Source: Heliopora coerulea | Lineage: Eukaryota; Cnidaria; Anthozoa; Scleralcyonacea; Helioporidae | Direction of reading: 5' to 3' | DNA: 64,000 bases | Assembly: GCA_030142905.1 (NCBI GenBank) | Contig: JASJOG010000331.1 | Coordinates: 62,001 to 126,000, forward strand | Shown: piece after piece, positions 1 to 10,362 of the stretch | Position numbering within the stretch: the stretch's first letter is position 1 | How the letters are laid out: each line of letters begins with the position of its first letter | The notes under the pieces: generated by a model | What the model was told of the DNA's origin: nothing | Databases searched by the model: none | The model's input: the letters and a program-made list of their open reading frames with translations, nothing else | Translations under genes and position numbers: made by a program

Positions 1-1001
1 GGTAAAACAACTATAATGCAAGCCTGTGAGTATCAATACACCATCAGATTCTGTCAGTAACACGTCCACTGGATCTCTTGAAGAAAATTCAAATGAATGC
101 CACCAACAACGATACCCTCTTCCTCAATGACCAAGTCATGACTGTCCAGAAACCATTGTCCAACCAGACGTATCACATAGCCACAAATTTCCACTTTAGA
201 TGACCTACTCGCTAATTTTGCGGAGTTCTCGGCTAATCCTTAACACCAAATTGAAATTCTACCACTATTTACTGTCTCTAATACCAATACGTTGCATACC
301 GATGTTAGCTGTCAAAGAATTTTATGTATTTTATGTATACGTACATTTTGGGTTACCCAGTTCAGTGACTAACCTTCTGGGACTCTTTTGAAACAGCCAT
401 GCACTCGAACCTTACACCTCAATGTATTAAAAACTTCAATTACTTAAGGACACAGCTTTGAGATGAGGCAGCCATAGCCATAAGAGTGTTCTACTCACAA
501 ATCTAAACTATCGATTCTCAATTTCCCTATCAACAGAAAGGTTTGGTCAGTAACAAAAGCATAATGCCATATGCATTATTATTTTCGGCAATACAATGCT
601 CATGTCAGTTTATAAAGCCCTCTTTACTTCTCCAACATCGCCGTAGCAAGTCACATTATAGGAGTTAACTCACGTAGCAAATCTCAAGACTCATAGGAGA
701 CCATGTTAATACCAGTTAACCAGAAGATACTCCTACGAAAATTTACGAAAATATGGACTGGGAACATAACAACTTTAGATTAAGATACTTGGAACAGGAC
801 TAAATCGTGAAAAAAATCCTGCATAAGAATTTCCCATCACCCCAATTAAGACCTTCCTTTTTTGCACGAGAAAGGGGAGATATAACCAAAGAAAAACTTG
901 AAAGCAAGATCAAGATATAAGTTTACTGTAAAAGTCCTTACTCTCCTACCCAGTAAACGAAAGTGAGAGAGGAAAAAACCCGACTCACCATCATCAAAAG
1001 A
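1..1001. other. No recognisable gene
   Basis: AT-rich sequence with only short chance reading frames. None resembles a protein family I know, and I see no inverted or tandem structure worth naming. It ends at the target duplication of the hAT-type element that follows. Confidence 0.5.
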
Positions 1002-1009
1002 GCCTTTAT

Positions 1010-2195
1010 CAGTGGCGTGGCTAGAGAGTGCCTGGGAAGGCCTGTGTCCCCCCAAATTTTCGATTACTCACGTTTAAGTTCTCATACACTGAAAATTTTT
1101 GTTTTCACCAGGTCCAAGAAGTTAAACTTTGTCAATTTTGCAGGCAAACGGATGATACGGTCACAGGAAATGTTATTACTGTGATGCAGTTCGGAGTATG
1201 TCTCATGTTTACACATGAACTTTATAAAATCAACATCGTAGACGTCACAGGCAGTTTAAGTTCTCCCAACATTCGAGTGCTTCCGCTGCATTCTGCAGGA
1301 AATGCTTGATCTCATCTCAAACGTTGAATTTCTCCCCTGACATGTATTTAAGTTCTTTAATCTATGTGTGTTACTTCTCTAAGTGTTATATAGATTGTAA
1401 TGTCTTAAACATGTTGTAATTCGTCCCATTATTTTTTGAAAATCGATTATTTTGTTCAAAGTCGTTACAAATATACAGTTGGCTAACCCACGTGTGAGAT
1501 TTAGCTCACAAAAAGAGGAGAGACTGGAGTTTGCTGTAACTTTTAACTGTTTAATGATTAACGAAGATGTTATTATTAGTATTTTCCATGTAAGATAATT
1601 GTTGAAGCTCATTTTTAAATTTGCAAGCAGGTTACCGATTATTTAAAATTTAACATATGCAAAGTATTTCCAAAGTAAAGGTGTAGTGAATCCAGTATTA
1701 GTGAAAACTTTCCGTATGAAATTACCCAGCAAATTGAAGTTTTATTTTTTCACACATCATTCGAATGAAACCTAAAAATTTTTATCTCGGGTAATTTAAG
1801 ACACAGTTATAAAGCTGAGTATGCGAAAGAAAAGGAACCATTAGAGTTGAACTCAGATCAACGACTCCGAATGTTTTTGAGCATGGGAGGCAGTAAACAA
1901 TTCAAAACTACTTCTGTGCAAATTCTTCGGGCATGCATTTAGACAGGACGTTATTACTGCTTTAAAGAGGTTAAGACGGCTGGAGCTGCATTTAAGAGTC
2001 ATGCATATAATAGTAATCATGTAAACACAACGCCTTTAACCTATCTAACAATGATATTTCAATTTTATCGTGAGTATCACCGTACTGCAATAGTGTTCAC
2101 TCAGTCTCATAACTGTCACCCCACTGAACGCCTCTACGCCCAAGAGCTCCCCCCCCCCCCAACCACCATAATATTTTTGTCTAGTCACGCCAGTG
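1010..2195. mobile_element. hAT-type non-autonomous DNA transposon, ends complete
   Basis: The left end reads CAGTGGCGTGGCTAGAG and the right end, reverse-complemented, CACTGGCGTGACTAGAC (about 14 of 17 identical). The element is bracketed by a perfect 8-bp duplication, GCCTTTAT at 1002-1009 and 2196-2203. An 8-bp duplication and CAGNGGCG-type ends are hallmarks of the hAT superfamily. The 1186-bp interior has no transposase-like frame and includes a C homopolymer near 2150-2162. It was therefore probably moved by a related autonomous hAT, such as the relics at 34.3 and 47.6 kb. The boundaries are seen directly; the superfamily is inferred from ends and duplication length. Confidence 0.85.
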
Positions 2196-2203
2196 GCCTT
2201 TAT

Positions 2204-3329
2204 TTCAACTGTTCTAAACATCACAAGGTATCCTAATGTGGGTACAATTATTTCCTTTCAAATGTGCACCCTCAACCACTATACAAGCTCGTATATGTGA
2301 TCGAAAGAAATCAACAACAAAGGTAATGACAGACATTGTTCCAGATGCGTAGCCTGAATAATCTGTCCAAACCACACTTATGCCATTATCTTCACAATCT
2401 GTTTTAAGCTACTTGCCATCTGCATACTATCTTAGGCATTCTTATTAATTGAGCCGGTAATTTAGCACATGTAAACAAATGCAAGGATAATAAATTGACA
2501 TTTGAGGTCTGCCACCTGAGAGTTGCTTGTCGTATTTATTAGTCACCCATGTTCTAAAACATAAAACTTCCATTTCAGCAGTAAGGTCTGGAAATGGACA
2601 AGCTATAGCCAATCTTTTATTCGGCAAGAGAGTTTACCCTCCCTTTATCAGCCATGAATTAGACGACAAGGTAAACATACATTATTATCCGCAATGGGAA
2701 GAAATATCCATATCTTACCATTTGGAGCCAGACACCAAACCAAGCAAAACATTTACACTGCTTCTATTGATGTGAAGACCAGTAGTGTCGAGAAGATACT
2801 CAAAACTGTCCTTGCTTTGCCGAAACTGACAACAACTTTACGGAAATGTCTATCAGCAGCATTCAAGATCTGCGACATCTAAAGGATGTTAATCTTACAC
2901 AACCGATCACTTCCCATGAAACCTCTAAAATTTCCCCACTTACAGAAACTGACTATTACTGACAAATATTTCGCGATCGTATTAACTGAGGTGAGTATCC
3001 TGCTGCTATGAAATCATAATTAAGCTATCTACTCTCATCGCCGACATGTTAACTATAGTCCGAGATCACTACCAACATTCTGAGTATCGTAACCTGTCAA
3101 AAAACATCAATTAATCAAAACCACAGTCGTTTCTGGAATTTGAAAGCAAATTTTGTTTTAAACACTGCAATAGACAATGATGTCAATTCATCATTGCTTA
3201 ATTTAAGATCTATCAACAAACCGGCATTACGCACTCTTCAGAAAGTGCTTACTGTACAAAGTTTCCTTGTATAGAGGACTAATCATCCTCCTTTACCATC
3301 AAAGGTAATTCTAGAAAACGTCCATAACT
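2204..3329. other. Unassigned stretch, possibly decayed LINE toward its end
   Basis: No confident gene. The short frames at 2527-2775 and 2694-2882 match nothing I recognise. From about 3160 the text may already belong to the LINE relic that becomes readable at 3330. Confidence 0.35.
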
Positions 3330-4005
3330 GGTTACAAGGTAAAAAAACTGACAATTAACAAGCACAAGACCCAGTACATGATTCTTGGCTCACGTCAAAG
3401 ACTGGAGATACTATTTAGTAATGATCCCGAAGTAACTGTTAAAAATCAGACAATCAAACGAGTTAATAATAGAAAAGATTTCAGAATAATTGTTGATGAT
3501 CAGTTTAAGTTGGGCAAACAAAATGATAAATTTATACTGGAAAAAACCTTATTAGCTATGTATATTACATTAGCATTAACCCATTTTAACTATTGTTCTA
3601 CTGCATGCCATGATGGTAACAATGCCCACATGGAAAAGCATTCAAAGTTGCAAAAAACGAGCAGGATGAATTATTACTAGGTCAAGTTTTGATGAACGAT
3701 TATCAGAAATCTTCATAAACCTACAATAAGAGCCCATTCATAAATCGTTGGATGATCGTGAACTCATAATGGGCACGAAACATTAATCGGTGTTGCATCT
3801 AAATATAAACTTCTTTAAAAATATGGGAATCGTACGTAGTCACCTTCAACGTAATCATCATCAATCCCACATTATTGCTGGAAAAACCAAAAACCAATTT
3901 CCTTATCAGAATGTTTTCCTATAGAGGAGCAGTATCTTGAAACAAAGTTAATGCCAAAATTTTAAAAGAGGCTTAAAGCTATTCTTTAAGATTATCCAAA
4001 TATAA
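3330..4005 (+). pseudogene. Non-LTR retrotransposon (CR1/L2-like) reverse transcriptase C-terminal relic
   Basis: The translation around 3330-3680 follows the order of a jockey/CR1/L2-type reverse transcriptase just after the FADD block: a HNWLQ-like segment, then KLTINKHKTQYMILGS after a one-base shift, IKRVNNRKDFRIIVDD, and ALTHFNYCSTACHDGNN, which corresponds to the usual 'HFDYCSPVWD' motif. The region to 4005 looks like the remaining C-terminal part but is full of stops. The open frame in the middle (3378-3680) is 100 codons. It is a 5'-truncated, inactivated copy, as is usual for LINEs. The family is inferred from motif order; the intact relative at 18-22 kb shows the same layout. Confidence 0.7.
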
Positions 4006-4017
4006 TAAAGTGCAGTT

Positions 4018-4101
4018 AAATCTGTATTAAGCGGTCACCCTTGGGGATTAAATAAGTGACCGCTTAATACTAAGTGACCACTTAACGCAGGTCAATTATA
4101 A
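4018..4101. repeat. Short palindromic repeat (CTGTATTAAGCGG family)
   Basis: It begins CTGTATTAAGCGGTCACC and ends GTGACCACTTAACGCAG, so the ends are imperfect inverted repeats; an internal GTGACCGCTTAATA copy adds to the palindrome. Related termini occur at 43410 and 43948-43999. It looks like a tiny inverted-repeat element. No clear target duplication was found. Confidence 0.55.
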
Positions 4102-4134
4102 CAAACATATCCCGCGGCTTAACTGTATTCAAAT

Positions 4135-4345
4135 TCGAGTTAATTGGTCACCCGAGTTAGGATTCGAGTTAGGATTCGAGTCAGGATTCGAGTTAAGTGT
4201 ATATGATCTCTTCACACCCGCGTCTGGAGCTTACACTAACCCTAACCTTAACCCTGACACTAACCCTAATCTCAACTCGGATCCCAACTCGAATCTCAAC
4301 TCGTATCCTAACTGAAATCCAAACACCAATCCTAACTAGAGTTGC
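4135..4345. repeat. Degenerate inverted telomere-like minisatellite
   Basis: Several copies of a 12-base unit close to GTTAGGATTCGA lie on the left (4150-4195). Reverse-complement units close to TCGAATCCTAAC lie on the right (4275-4340). Between them are ACACTAACCCTAACC-type blocks (4230-4272), which are variant TTAGGG repeats. The arrangement would fold back on itself. It is interstitial and flanked by transposon sequence, so it is not evidence of a chromosome end. Confidence 0.6.
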
Positions 4346-4417
4346 TGCCCTCGTCGATCAAACGTTAAATATGCATTATAGAATCCATCAGTATATATGC
4401 TGTGTATAAGTGTTCGC

Positions 4418-4802
4418 CAGGGGCGTACCGTGCGGGGGGTGTAGGAAGTATGACACCCCCTACTTTTCGGATAACTGATCGGTAAAACGCGAGTGTTGGT
4501 AAAGCACCACTTCTGTCGGTAAAGTCCGTCAGTATAATAGGAAATTGGGAAAACCGTGTAAATTAAACCTGTCGTCGGGCAAGCCGTTCGTGTTTTCTGA
4601 TGATTATAAAAACTCACGGTTGGGAAAAATGGCTTTATTGAAAATCAAAACTATTCTGGATATTACTGGGCTAAAAAAACTTAAATTTAGTTCGCAATCA
4701 AGCCATTTGTTTGGGCCGAGAGTTAAAACTCCAAAACACTTGGGAAATGCAGATAAACTGTTTTTCCTTCCGGTTTACGCATTGGGTAAAAGCGCAAAAA
4801 AG
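4418..4802 (+). mobile_element. 5' terminal region of a hAT-type element
   Basis: CAGGGGCGTACCGTGCGGGGGG at 4418 is a typical hAT left end of the zinc-finger (TTF/ZMYM-type) group. It compares with GGCGTACGGGG at the left end of the complete element at 47584. The sequence runs without a break into the left arm of the large inverted repeat, whose coding fragment resembles the N-terminus of such transposases. I infer that 4418-6289 is one 5' piece of a hAT element. The matching right end was not found. Confidence 0.55.
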
Positions 4803-6289
4803 TTTTCCTACGATAAAAATCTTTATTAGCTTATATCCTTTCCGTCACACCTTCATCTTTCCCACGGATGGTTTGAATTTCTTGATATTAGTTTCCGACG
4901 TTTTTCACGATCTGATGGTCTGTTTCCACATTTGAATTAAAAGTCATCTAGTCGGCAACCTCCAAAAGATCGTACGAACTGCTAGAAAATTCGCTGTTTG
5001 GTATGTAACGTAGTAATGGATTTTGATCACAGGAAAAAGCCCAAATTCAAGTGTCACCAGGATTTGCTTAAGAAGCGCAAAGTTATTCGTTATAATGTTG
5101 TTGGTTTGACAAGGAATCTTTTCGAGGTCGCGGTTGGTAAGTTCAAATTTGTCCAATACCGTAACAAGCTGTGAGGGCCCCAACCCAGATTCGTCAAGTA
5201 ATGTAATCAATGCGTAAAAAATATTTGAGGTCACGGCTAGCAAGTCTTAGGAATTTTTCGCAACCGGATTAGAATTAAGCGCTGAACTGACTAAAAGTTC
5301 TCAAGAGACATTATTAGATGATGCGAAATGTGATTCATCTGCCTGTGATCTTAATTCTTCTTGTAATAAACGGCTTTATGATGTATCTGTATCTGGTGAT
5401 GACCATATATTACCTACGTGCTCAGACGATCAACGACAAAAAGAGCAAAGATCGAGAATATCGATGAAACCTTTGTTGTGAAAACTTCTCCAGGCTTTGT
5501 GGAAATTCTCTCGCAAGGCACTGTTTCCTCTGACTGCGAAAAGTCGTTTGACAGTGAAAGTAACATTGAAACGGAGAGTGAATGCCCAAAAGTAAGGTAC
5601 TTTAACTTCTGTTAGGAACGCATTCTGCGATTTTAGAATAAAATTTATAGCTTATTCTTGGATGCTCGAAAGGTGGTTTATTAACAGAAGAACACGACTA
5701 TCTTATTTTGTATGTTGAAGAAACTCGAGATTCATCGGCTACCAAACCAGTCTACGAACTAACTGGTATGATTGGAGAAATAATGGAGCTATTAAAAGAG
5801 GGAAAAGCAATACACCAATCATTCAATGGGGCAGGTTATTTACAAGACGTATTTGTCTCGTCAGTCGACGATTTTGCCTCAGAATTGAATAAAAAGTCTC
5901 ATTTTCTGTACGATTCTGCCAAAGAATTCATTGGCAATCAACCAGAGAAAGTAAACCTCTCACTCTTCTCGGACACTGATTCTGGTATTAGTAGCAATGA
6001 TGCAGCTGAGAGAAGGGAAATCCAACTGAATGAGCAACAAAAACATTTTTTAATATCCAAGGGACCTTATCAGCCAGTACTGGAAAAATTCACTTGTTAC
6101 AAAGCGATGTCGAAATCCAAGCAGAAATCCTTCAGTTCAAAATGGTACAACGTGCCATAAAAGACACATGTCATTAGCTTAGGTATAAAATAAAACATAT
6201 TCCAAAGAATAATGTCATCTTGAAAACTCAAGATATGAGTCAATACAAGATAAAACTATTGTTGAAACTGTGATATTTCGACTTTATTT
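4803..6289 (+). repeat. Left arm of a ~1.45-kb inverted repeat
   Basis: This arm is repeated, reverse-complemented, at 8433-9864. Correspondence runs from the outer end (gttttcctacgataaaaatc, 4803 onward) to the inner end (gatatttcgactttatttc, ending about 6289). Most of the arm is near-identical, with small indels and one deletion of roughly 70 bases in the right copy (missing around 5117-5190 of the left). Between the arms lies a Penelope-like relic. The arm itself contains hAT-like coding sequence, not Penelope coding sequence. Confidence 0.85.
5255..6160 (+). pseudogene. Two-exon fragment resembling the N-terminus of a TTF/ZMYM-type hAT transposase (left copy)
   Basis: Exon A (about 5255-5591) and exon B (5651-6160) flank a 59-base intron with GTAAGG at the donor and TTTATAG at the acceptor; the join is in phase (CPK then LILGCSKGG). 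The exon B product of about 170 residues is Ser/Glu/Asp-rich and ends GPYQPVLEKF...KSFSSKWYNVP. This recalls the segment just before the TTF zinc finger in hAT proteins, for example FARRFQPEWYKKYSW in the relic at 50 kb. Exon A has lost one base near 5440, which breaks the frame in this copy only; the right copy is broken elsewhere. I see no catalytic domain. Identity as a transposase fragment is inference; a host gene captured by duplication is the alternative. Confidence 0.5.
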
Positions 6290-6528
6290 CAAAAAGAGGC
6301 TTAACAGAAGACACACAATCACTGCGTTTCATTAACACAAACCATTTTCCTTGTCGGATGGCATTGGTAGCAGTGAGGCTATTGAGTATTCTAATCTTCT
6401 TACGATCTAAACTAAATTGCTTAATATCTAAATCAATGTAAGTGTAAGTAAGATTACGAAGAGAGTTTTTGATCTGATCTTGTGTATGTCGTCCTTCTTT
6501 GAGTATGTCTTATCAGGAGATCTAATTT
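6290..6528. other. Leader side of Penelope relic, no readable coding
   Basis: This lies between the left arm of the inverted repeat and the first recognisable Penelope reverse-transcriptase sequence. Stops occur in all frames. It is probably decayed N-terminal Penelope sequence, by position only. Confidence 0.35.
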
Positions 6529-8203
6529 GCTGACCCTAATAAGTTTAAGAAAATAGTATCTGATCCTACACCCACTAGACTTTCTTCTTTACAAAAATAC
6601 CTATTAACTTTACACAAACGAGGCAAAATTACTGACAGTGATTGCAGTTTTCTACGTCTTAAGGCAGTACATTTCGGCCAAGCACATGGTTTACCTAAAA
6701 CACACAAAACATTTTCTTCTCTTCCCAAATTTCGGCCAATTATTGACACGATTAACACTCCACATTACAATGTCGGGAAATTTGTTTCTTCACTATTAAA
6801 CACGCTAACCGTAAATGAGTTTACACTTTCAGACTCTTTCGACGCTGTTACACACATCCAAAACATTTCCAAAGAACTATTACTAGAAGTATACCAGTTT
6901 GTTTCTTTTGATGTTCAATCACTATTTACTAATGTTCCACTATCTCGCACAGTTAATATTATCTTAGACCGAATTTATAATGAAATTTATTAAGTACCAC
7001 TTTAACGAAACGCACGTTGAAAAAGCTGATTTTTGATTGCTGCAGTAAAACTAACTTTTCTTTTAATAACCAGTTATATGAAGAAATTGACGGTATATCT
7101 ATGGGATCGTCATTAGGAACTGTCTTGGCCAACATCATACTATCTGAGTTTGAATGGATTATAGTTTCAGATCTCTATAATAGCGGTATCATAAAATTTT
7201 ACAAACGATATGTTGACGATACTCTCCTTTTGATTAAACCTTCCAACATCCCATCGGTGTTAACTAAATTTAACAAATTTGATAAAAACTTAAAATTTAC
7301 AGTTGATACTTTTCCTGATGGTAATATCCATTTTTAGACTTTAAAATCTCGGCTGATGGTACTGACGTTTATCGTAAAGATATTCACACTCGTCAGTATA
7401 CGCACTTTACAAGCTTTGAACCTTTTTTACTCAAAACTGCATGGATAAAGTCTCTTTTTAACTGCGCTCTTAAAATTTGTAGCTCAAGAAAGCTTTTTAA
7501 CAACCAAATCAGTTTTCTAAAATCTCGTATGTCGTGGAATGGTTATCCCACCAGCGTAAAAGATTTTCTAATTAATAAACTAAAACGCAAATACAACGCT
7601 TCTACAATTAAAACGAATAGGTCTTGCGATGATGACAATTTACCCAAAATTTGGATGCGTATTCCTTGCCTTGGTAAACAAAGTGAAAATCTAGTTAAAT
7701 CATGCATTTCAAAAATTCGGCGTCATCTCAATCAACCCATTAAATTTATCGTTATTTATGACACGAAAAACGTCTCCTATTTTATTTCTATCAAAGATAA
7801 GATTCCGGACGTGTCTCGCAATAATGTCATCTACCAAATTACTTGTCCTGGCTGCAACAAAACATATATGGGTTAAACCGACCGTTGTCTTCACAAACGT
7901 CTTTCCGAACATTCTACTCAACATAACATCAGTGCAGTTGCCCAACACTTTCTCGAATGTGAACACGCTCACTTTATTAATGACTTATAGGATCAGTACG
8001 ACCGACTAAATGACCTTCCCGCATCTTCTAACATATCTACCTCCATTAAAAATTTAATCTTTAATAACTATAAAATTCTTTATACGAGTAAATCAACTAA
8101 CACCAATAAACTTCTAATAATTGAAGCACTCCACATTAAGTTTAACAAACCTGAGCTTAATTCTAGGCTTAAAGCTAGCAAAGAACTCAACCTTCTTATT
8201 TAG
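6529..8203 (+). pseudogene. Penelope-like element: reverse transcriptase plus GIY-YIG endonuclease, inactivated
   Basis: The first open segment (6529-6993) reads through GLPKTHK, FRPIIDTINTPHYNVGKFVSS and FVSFDVQSLFTNVPLSRTV, the signature blocks of Penelope-type reverse transcriptases. After a frameshift near 6995 it continues with DGISMGSSLGTVLANI and the catalytic YVDDTLL (about 7017-7337). A second shift near 7330 leads to a long stretch through CISKIRRHLNQP and the endonuclease start VIYQITCPGCNKTYMG. In-frame stops at about 7874 and 7987 interrupt the GIY-YIG domain, and the frame ends TAG at 8201-8203 after ALHIKFNKPELNSRLKASK. Penelope elements copy themselves by target-primed reverse transcription using this enzyme pair. 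This copy is dead (two shifts, two stops) but nearly full in order. It sits between the two arms of the inverted repeat. Confidence 0.9.
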
Positions 8204-8420
8204 GTACTATGCCCACTTGTTATTTGTTAGCCCGAAATTTCTATTGTTTACGCTCAACCGCTTTATTCGTGGTGGTGAGAATTTTCTAATTAGCATCATA
8301 GCGTCTCAACATCTCAGCATGTAAATAGGGATTTCCGGTAGTGTTTCCTAATACCGTCTCAATGATGTCATCACACTTCCTGTATATAGACTCTGGCATG
8401 TTATTGTAATATCATTCTAT
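8204..8420 (+). other. Penelope 3' untranslated region
   Basis: Noncoding stretch between the Penelope stop codon and the hairpin at 8421. It includes CTGTATATAGACTCTGG about 40 bases before the hairpin. A TATA-like run a similar distance ahead of the hairpin is also seen at the Penelope 3' end near 38131. Confidence 0.5.
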
Positions 8421-8449
8421 CTGAGGATGACTTTGAAATAAAGTCGAAA
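8421..8449 (+). ncRNA. Hammerhead-like hairpin at the Penelope 3' end
   Basis: CTGAGGA (8421-8427), one T, then a 6-bp stem GACTTT/AAAGTC (8429-8434 with 8440-8445) closing loop GAAAT, then GAAA (8446-8449). CTGANGA, stem II and GAAA in this order form the catalytic core of hammerhead ribozymes, which are known in Penelope-like elements. The extra T after the first box is unusual, and I could not identify stems I and III or a cleavage triplet. Activity is therefore unproven. A structurally matching hairpin lies at 10167-10195. Confidence 0.45.
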
Positions 8450-9864
8450 TATCACAGTTTCAACAATAGTGTTATCTTGTATTGACTCATATCTTGAGTT
8501 TTCAAGATGACATTATTCTTTGGAATATGTTTTATTTTATACCTAAGCTAATGACATGTGTCTTTTATGGCACGTTGTACCATTTTGAACTGAAGGATTT
8601 CTGCTTGGATTTCGACATCGCTTTGTAACAAGTGAATTTTTCCAGTACTGGCTGATAAGGTCCCTTGGATATTAAAAAATGTTTTTGTTGCTCATTCAGT
8701 TGGATTTCCCTTCTCTCAGCTGCATCATTGCTACTAATACCAGAATCAGTGTCCGAGAAGAGTGAGAGGTTTACTTTCTCTGGTTGATTGCCAATGAATT
8801 CTTTGGCAGAATCGTACAGAAAATGAGACTTTTTATTCAATTCTGAGGCAAAATCGTCGACTGACGAGACAAATACGTCTTGTAAATAACCTGCCCCATT
8901 GAATGATTGGTGTATTGTTTTTCCCTCTTTTAATAGCTCCATTATTTCTCCAACCATACCAGTTAGTTCGTAGACTGGTTTGGTAGCCGATGAATCTCGA
9001 GTTTCTTCAACATACAAAACAAGATTGTCGTGTTCTTCTATTAATATACCACCTTTCGAGCATCCAAGAATAAGCTATAAATTTTATTCTAAAATCGCAG
9101 AATGCGTTCCTAACAGAAGTTAAAGTACCTTACCTTTGGGCATTCACTCTCCGTTTCAATGTTACTTTCACTGTCAAACGACTTTTCGCAGTCAGAGGAA
9201 ACAGTGCCTTGCGAGAGAATTTCCACAAAGCCTGGAGAAGTTTTCCCAACAAAGGTTTCATCGATATTCTCGATCTTTGTTCGTTTTTGTCGTTGATCGT
9301 CTGAGCACGTAGGTAATATATGGTCATCATCAGATACAGATACATCATAAAGCCGTTTATTACAAGAAGAATTAAGACCACCGGCAGATGAATCACATTT
9401 CGCATCATCTAATGATGTCTCTTGAGAACTTTTTTGTCAGTTCAGCGCTTAATTCTAATCCGGTTGCGAAAAATTCCTAAGACTTGCTAGCCGTGACTTC
9501 AAATATTTTTTGCGCATTGATTACATTACTTGACGAATCTGAAGATTCCTTGTCAAACCAACAACATTATAACGAATAACTTTGCGCTTTTTAAGCAAAT
9601 CCTGGTGACACTTGAATTTGGGCTTTTTCCTGTGATCAAAATCCATTACTACGTTACATACCAAACAGCGAATTTTCTAGCAGTTCGTACGATCTTTTGG
9701 AGGTTGCCGACTAGATGACTTTTAATTCAAATGTGGAAACATACCATCAGATCGTGAAAAACGTCGGAAACTAATATCAAGAAATTCAAACCATCCGTGG
9801 GAAAGATAAAGGTGTGACGATAAGGATATAAGCTAATAAAGATTTTAATCGTGGGAAAACTTAA
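8433..9864 (-). repeat. Right arm of the ~1.45-kb inverted repeat
   Basis: Reverse-complement counterpart of 4803-6289. The inner end starts inside the hammerhead-like hairpin (gaaataaagtcgaaatatc) and the outer end reaches gattttaatcgtgggaaaac at about 9845-9864. Relative to the left arm it lacks about 70 bases near 9540 and differs by scattered substitutions and one-base indels. The tRNA-like repeat cluster begins immediately beyond it. Confidence 0.85.
8565..9470 (-). pseudogene. Two-exon hAT-like N-terminal fragment (right, inverted copy)
   Basis: Exon B (9074 down to 8565) encodes the same 150-residue C-terminal stretch as the left copy with about one or two substitutions (for example I to V in MIGEI). 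The 59-base intron is 9133-9075 with donor GGTAAGG after CCCAAAG. Exon A is open through the point where the left copy is shifted (QRQK then RTKIENIDE), but it carries an extra A near 9432 (run of six A versus TAAAA), which breaks it upstream. The two copies therefore carry different disabling indels. That fits independent decay after duplication, and fits an originally open reading frame. Function is inferred only by resemblance to hAT N-termini. Confidence 0.5.
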
Positions 9865-9865
9865 C

Positions 9866-9960
9866 GACAACTTAACGTTATCCATGAGGATAGATGTGTA
9901 GTGTTTCAATTCTATTTCAGAATCATCCTCAGGGTATTACGAAATGATAACTTCATCCTC
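9866..9960 (-). repeat. Inverted partial copy of the 253-bp tRNA-like unit
   Basis: The reverse complement of 9866-9960 matches 10146-10233: gttatc..., AATACCCTGAGGATG, AGAATTGAAACACTACACAT, then TCCTCATGGATA and CGTTAAGTTGTC. It contains a second copy of the hairpin (9901-9932 on the minus strand). It abuts the right arm of the large inverted repeat. Confidence 0.7.
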
Positions 9961-10034
9961 ATGGATAGCGTTAAGTTGTCGCTAGAATATTTCGTGCACT
10001 TAAATTGGATAAAAACTCGCCCGCAATCCTTGTG

Positions 10035-10109
10035 GACTCGATAGCTCAACAGGTAGAGCGGTGGACCGGTATCCCGAAGGTGCGAATTCAAATCCCGCTC
10101 AAGTCAACA
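10035..10109 (+). ncRNA. tRNA-like sequence (SINE-type head), copy 1
   Basis: TAGCTCAACAGGTAGAGCG matches the Pol III A box of a tRNA gene and GAATTCAAATCC matches the B box, about 40 bases apart as in tRNAs. The acceptor arms do not pair well and no CCA context or normal anticodon arm is evident. It reads as a tRNA-derived internal promoter, not a working tRNA. Confidence 0.55.
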
Positions 10110-10166
10110 TTTTTCAGTTGACTTCAGTAGTGTAGGTTAATTGCCAAGTTATCTTTTCATAATACC

Positions 10167-10195
10167 CTGAGGATGATTCTGAAATAGAATTGAAA
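10167..10195 (+). ncRNA. Hammerhead-like hairpin joining the tRNA-like units
   Basis: CTGAGGA (10167-10173), TG, stem ATTCT/AGAAT (10176-10180 with 10186-10190) around the same GAAAT loop, then T and GAAA (10192-10195). Compared with the hairpin at 8421, two base pairs are exchanged on both sides (C-G to T-A and T-A to C-G) and one becomes G-T. The structure is therefore preserved while the sequence changes. Cleavage activity is not demonstrated. Confidence 0.45.
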
Positions 10196-10287
10196 CACTA
10201 CACATCCATCCTCATGGATAGCGTTAAGTTGTCGCGAGAATATTTTGTGCACTTAAATTAAATAAAAACTCGCTTCCAATCCCTGTG

Positions 10288-10362
10288 GACTCGATAGCTC
10301 AACAGGCAGAGCGCCGGACCGGTATCCCGAAGGTGCGAGAACAAATCCCGCTCCAGTCAACA
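10288..10362 (+). ncRNA. tRNA-like sequence (SINE-type head), copy 2
   Basis: Second copy of the tRNA-like block: A box TAGCTCAACAGGCAGAGCG is intact, while the B box is decayed to GAGAACAAATCC. It is spaced 253 bases from copy 1. Confidence 0.5.

Noticed and set aside
4226..4272. Chromosome end
   Set aside because: TTAGGG-type repeats here and at 28466-28501 are short, degenerate and surrounded by transposons on both sides.
4197..4409. 70-codon frame with LTLTLTLT repeats
   Set aside because: Translation of the degenerate telomere-like minisatellite, not a protein.
5708..9017. Two paralogous host genes in inverted orientation
   Set aside because: Similarity extends over the whole ~1.45-kb arms including intron and noncoding DNA, and each copy has a frameshift; a segmental inverted duplication of a mobile-element fragment is simpler.
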